From positions 310,001 to 374,000 of the forward strand of contig CAJULB010000001.1 of NCBI GenBank assembly GCA_910587005.1: a DNA stretch of 64,000 nucleotides, written 5' to 3'. This stretch comes from an uncultured Christensenellaceae bacterium (lineage in GTDB: Bacteria > Bacillota > Clostridia > Christensenellales > Borkfalkiaceae). The notes below the pieces were generated by a model, which saw only the letters and a list, made by a program, of their open reading frames with translations, was not told the DNA's origin and made no database searches. The translations under genes were made by a program, and so were the position numbers. Within the stretch, counting starts at the first letter, position 1. Every line of letters begins with the position of its first letter. This document shows, in pieces, positions 62,675 through 64,000 of this stretch.

Positions 62675-64000
62675 TCACATCCTTCTTGCCCGAATTCTTC
62701 TTGCCTGTTCGAGCACATCATTAATATCTTTATAACTTTTGCGTGTAATCAAATTCATTTCTGCAAGATAGTTCAACGCCACATCTTTTTTAAGTTCCAA
62801 ACTACTCTCCGCCAAAACATGGGCGCACACATCAGCGAAACAAGTATAGGATTCACTTCCTTTAACTACGATTACACCTGCTACATTATTAAGCGAAATC
62901 CCATTATTCATTAGAGTATATTTTTTGCTATACCTGCGCAAGAAACTCTCTAAGAGAAATGTGTTCCATTCAAAGTTTACGCTCGGGAAAACAAGGAAAG
63001 AATCCATATCCTTCACTAAAACGTAATCAGAAGCAAAATATGTACCTATTGCCTTATCAATAGCTTCAATATCAAAATCTACTTTTTCTTTCAAAATATA
63101 TTGATTGCGACTAACCCTTATTGTTACATCAGCAATTGCATCATAATATATTGGAGTCTCTACACTCTTTGCAAAGGCATAAATATCCTCATCTGAAAAC
63201 GGCGCATGATGCTTAGCATATAAAGTAAACACATCGGACATGCTCAACGATTTATTATGAGTACTTATAACTGCTCCATCAAAGCTATATTGGTCCTTCA
63301 ACTCAACCGCAATCGCATTACGAATACCTAACGGTGACAAATATGGATTGTTTTCTATTAGTTCAGGAAGCTGTTCCGTAATATCAATAAATAGCGAGGC
63401 CCAGATCGCATATCCCTCATCCTCAAGTCTCGTATTTATTAACTCTATAATCTTCTCAAGTTCCAATGAAGACACTTCAAATATGCCAATGTGGAAATAA
63501 TGACTCTTTTCGTTGCGTTGATAATTAGAGTTCCATTGAGTTTCCTTCCAAATAATGTCCTGCGCAATATGAGAAAGTCCTGCATACGCTTCCTCAAAAG
63601 AGAGTGGCCGCCCTGCAGACAGATAAAAGTCGGAAATTTCAACCGAGTGATCCACCTTAACTTCTCTTTCACGCGACATATATTCAGGGAAGAAATAATA
63701 TTCTCCTTTTTCGGCAGCATATTCAATAAATGCTTTTAACATGAATTCATCTTCAAGAGCATAACAATATTCAAGCAAGTCTGCCAATTCTTTATAAATA
63801 GACTTATAGTACAAAATTTGTTTCCCTGAAGAGAAACTGCTATTAATATAAGAGAACAGCTTTTCTTTGGTTGTAGAATCAATGATACCCTCTTCAGGGA
63901 ACAATTTATCCTTATAATAAACACCACATAATCTTAGCCGTTTTTCTAACTCTATATCATCAAAATTATTTTTTTCTTTAAATAAATCTTCAAAAGTTTC
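62675..64000 (-). CDS. Unknown protein at the head of the visible BREX operon (5' end outside window)
   Basis: The frame stays open from the stop at 62675 to the right edge (at least 441 codons); a TTG at 63904 is internal, not a start. I do not recognise the family. Segments such as LSFEEAYAGLSHIAQDIIWK, SHYFHIGIFEVSSLELEKII and SLFIDITEQLPELIENNPYL suggest several small helical domains, and MNLITRKSYKDINDVLEQAR ends in a basic tail. It is 6 bp before brxP, so it is clearly part of the operon. Possible roles are DNA-sequence recognition or regulation, but nothing in the sequence proves either. Confidence 0.5.
   Translation of the reverse strand, partial: ETFEDLFKEKNNFDDIELEKRLRLCGVYYKDKLFPEEGIIDSTTKEKLFSYINSSFSSGKQILYYKSIYKELADLLEYCYALEDEFMLKAFIEYAAEKGEYYFFPEYMSREREVKVDHSVEISDFYLSAGRPLSFEEAYAGLSHIAQDIIWKETQWNSNYQRNEKSHYFHIGIFEVSSLELEKIIELINTRLEDEGYAIWASLFIDITEQLPELIENNPYLSPLGIRNAIAVELKDQYSFDGAVISTHNKSLSMSDVFTLYAKHHAPFSDEDIYAFAKSVETPIYYDAIADVTIRVSRNQYILKEKVDFDIEAIDKAIGTYFASDYVLVKDMDSFLVFPSVNFEWNTFLLESFLRRYSKKYTLMNNGISLNNVAGVIVVKGSESYTCFADVCAHVLAESSLELKKDVALNYLAEMNLITRKSYKDINDVLEQARRIRARRM

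Larger units (their letters stand above)
45633..64000 (-). mobile_element. Integrated element carrying a type 4 BREX-like island (right end outside window)
   Basis: The left end is at the serine recombinase, abutting a truncated host gene near 45640. Content: recombinase, small accessory ORF, a winged-helix-like unknown, a DUF6100 protein common in clostridial elements, an ncRNA, and the defence operon reaching the right edge. All genes face left. From about 50.3 kb rightward the sequence is visibly more AT-rich than the rest of the window. No conjugation genes are seen in the visible part; the right boundary is not included. Confidence 0.65.

Noticed and set aside
62675..63904. Start of the last gene at the TTG at 63904
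   Set aside because: The same frame stays open to the right edge with no stop, and no ribosome site precedes the TTG; the gene is cut by the window.
1..64000. tRNA and rRNA genes
   Set aside because: I looked for cloverleaf-like arms and conserved rRNA segments in the intergenic gaps and saw none.

Overview
This window looks like a chromosomal stretch of a Gram-positive anaerobe of the class Clostridia, probably gut-associated. The signs are strong GGAGG-type ribosome binding sites, Sec/lipobox lipoproteins, a SAM (S-box) riboswitch before metK, 2-hydroxyacyl-CoA dehydratase activase proteins, a Gram-positive polysaccharide utilisation locus with an MsmK-type ATPase, and large serine recombinases. 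I cannot fix the genus from sequence alone.

Layout. (1) 1-10.3 kb is housekeeping: an ABC-F ATPase cut by the left edge, a radical SAM protein with an apparently leaderless promoter, a SAM riboswitch driving a GNAT acetyltransferase and metK, a 125-bp MITE-like palindromic repeat, proS, a phosphohexomutase, transketolase and a nitroreductase. (2) 10.4-14.3 kb is a decayed mobilisable element: an intact serine recombinase, a small ORF without a usable start, a MobV relaxase broken by a frameshift and a lost start codon, and an oriT-like region. (3) 14.3-40.4 kb is one long minus-strand carbohydrate cluster. A LacI regulator is followed by an ABC ATPase with a large helical-domain insertion, a DUF1189-like membrane protein, an SGNH esterase, a GH43 lipoprotein, CBM9-like and triple-module surface lipoproteins, cytoplasmic GH3, a solute-binding protein with two permeases, another lipoprotein, GH31, GH36, GH2, a HAD phosphatase/mutase and a GDPD. 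The model is cleavage and capture at the surface, ABC import, then trimming inside the cell. (4) 40.8-45.4 kb holds an antitoxin remnant with its terminator and two large acyl-CoA dehydratase activase proteins.

(5) From 45.6 kb to the right edge is a second integrated element. A serine recombinase abuts the 3' end of a truncated host gene. It is followed by a small accessory protein, a winged-helix-like unknown, a DUF6100 protein behind a promoter with four 11-bp-phased repeats and an attenuator-like hairpin, a probable structured ncRNA with its own promoter and terminator, and an AT-rich defence operon.

The defence operon is the most exciting part. In transcription order it is an unknown gene (cut by the edge), a PAPS-reductase/ferredoxin fusion (BrxP), a giant P-loop ATPase (BrxC/PglY), a PglZ phosphatase, a short BrxL AAA+ ATPase, a zinc-ribbon protein, a cysteine desulfurase and an unknown 222-residue protein with an HhH/alpha-CTD-like end. 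This is a type 4 BREX core with a built-in sulfur donor and no DNA methyltransferase, which suggests a sulfur-based (phosphorothioate-like) self-mark. The ncRNA encoded just downstream and the two unrecognised proteins at the ends of the operon are possible undescribed parts of it.
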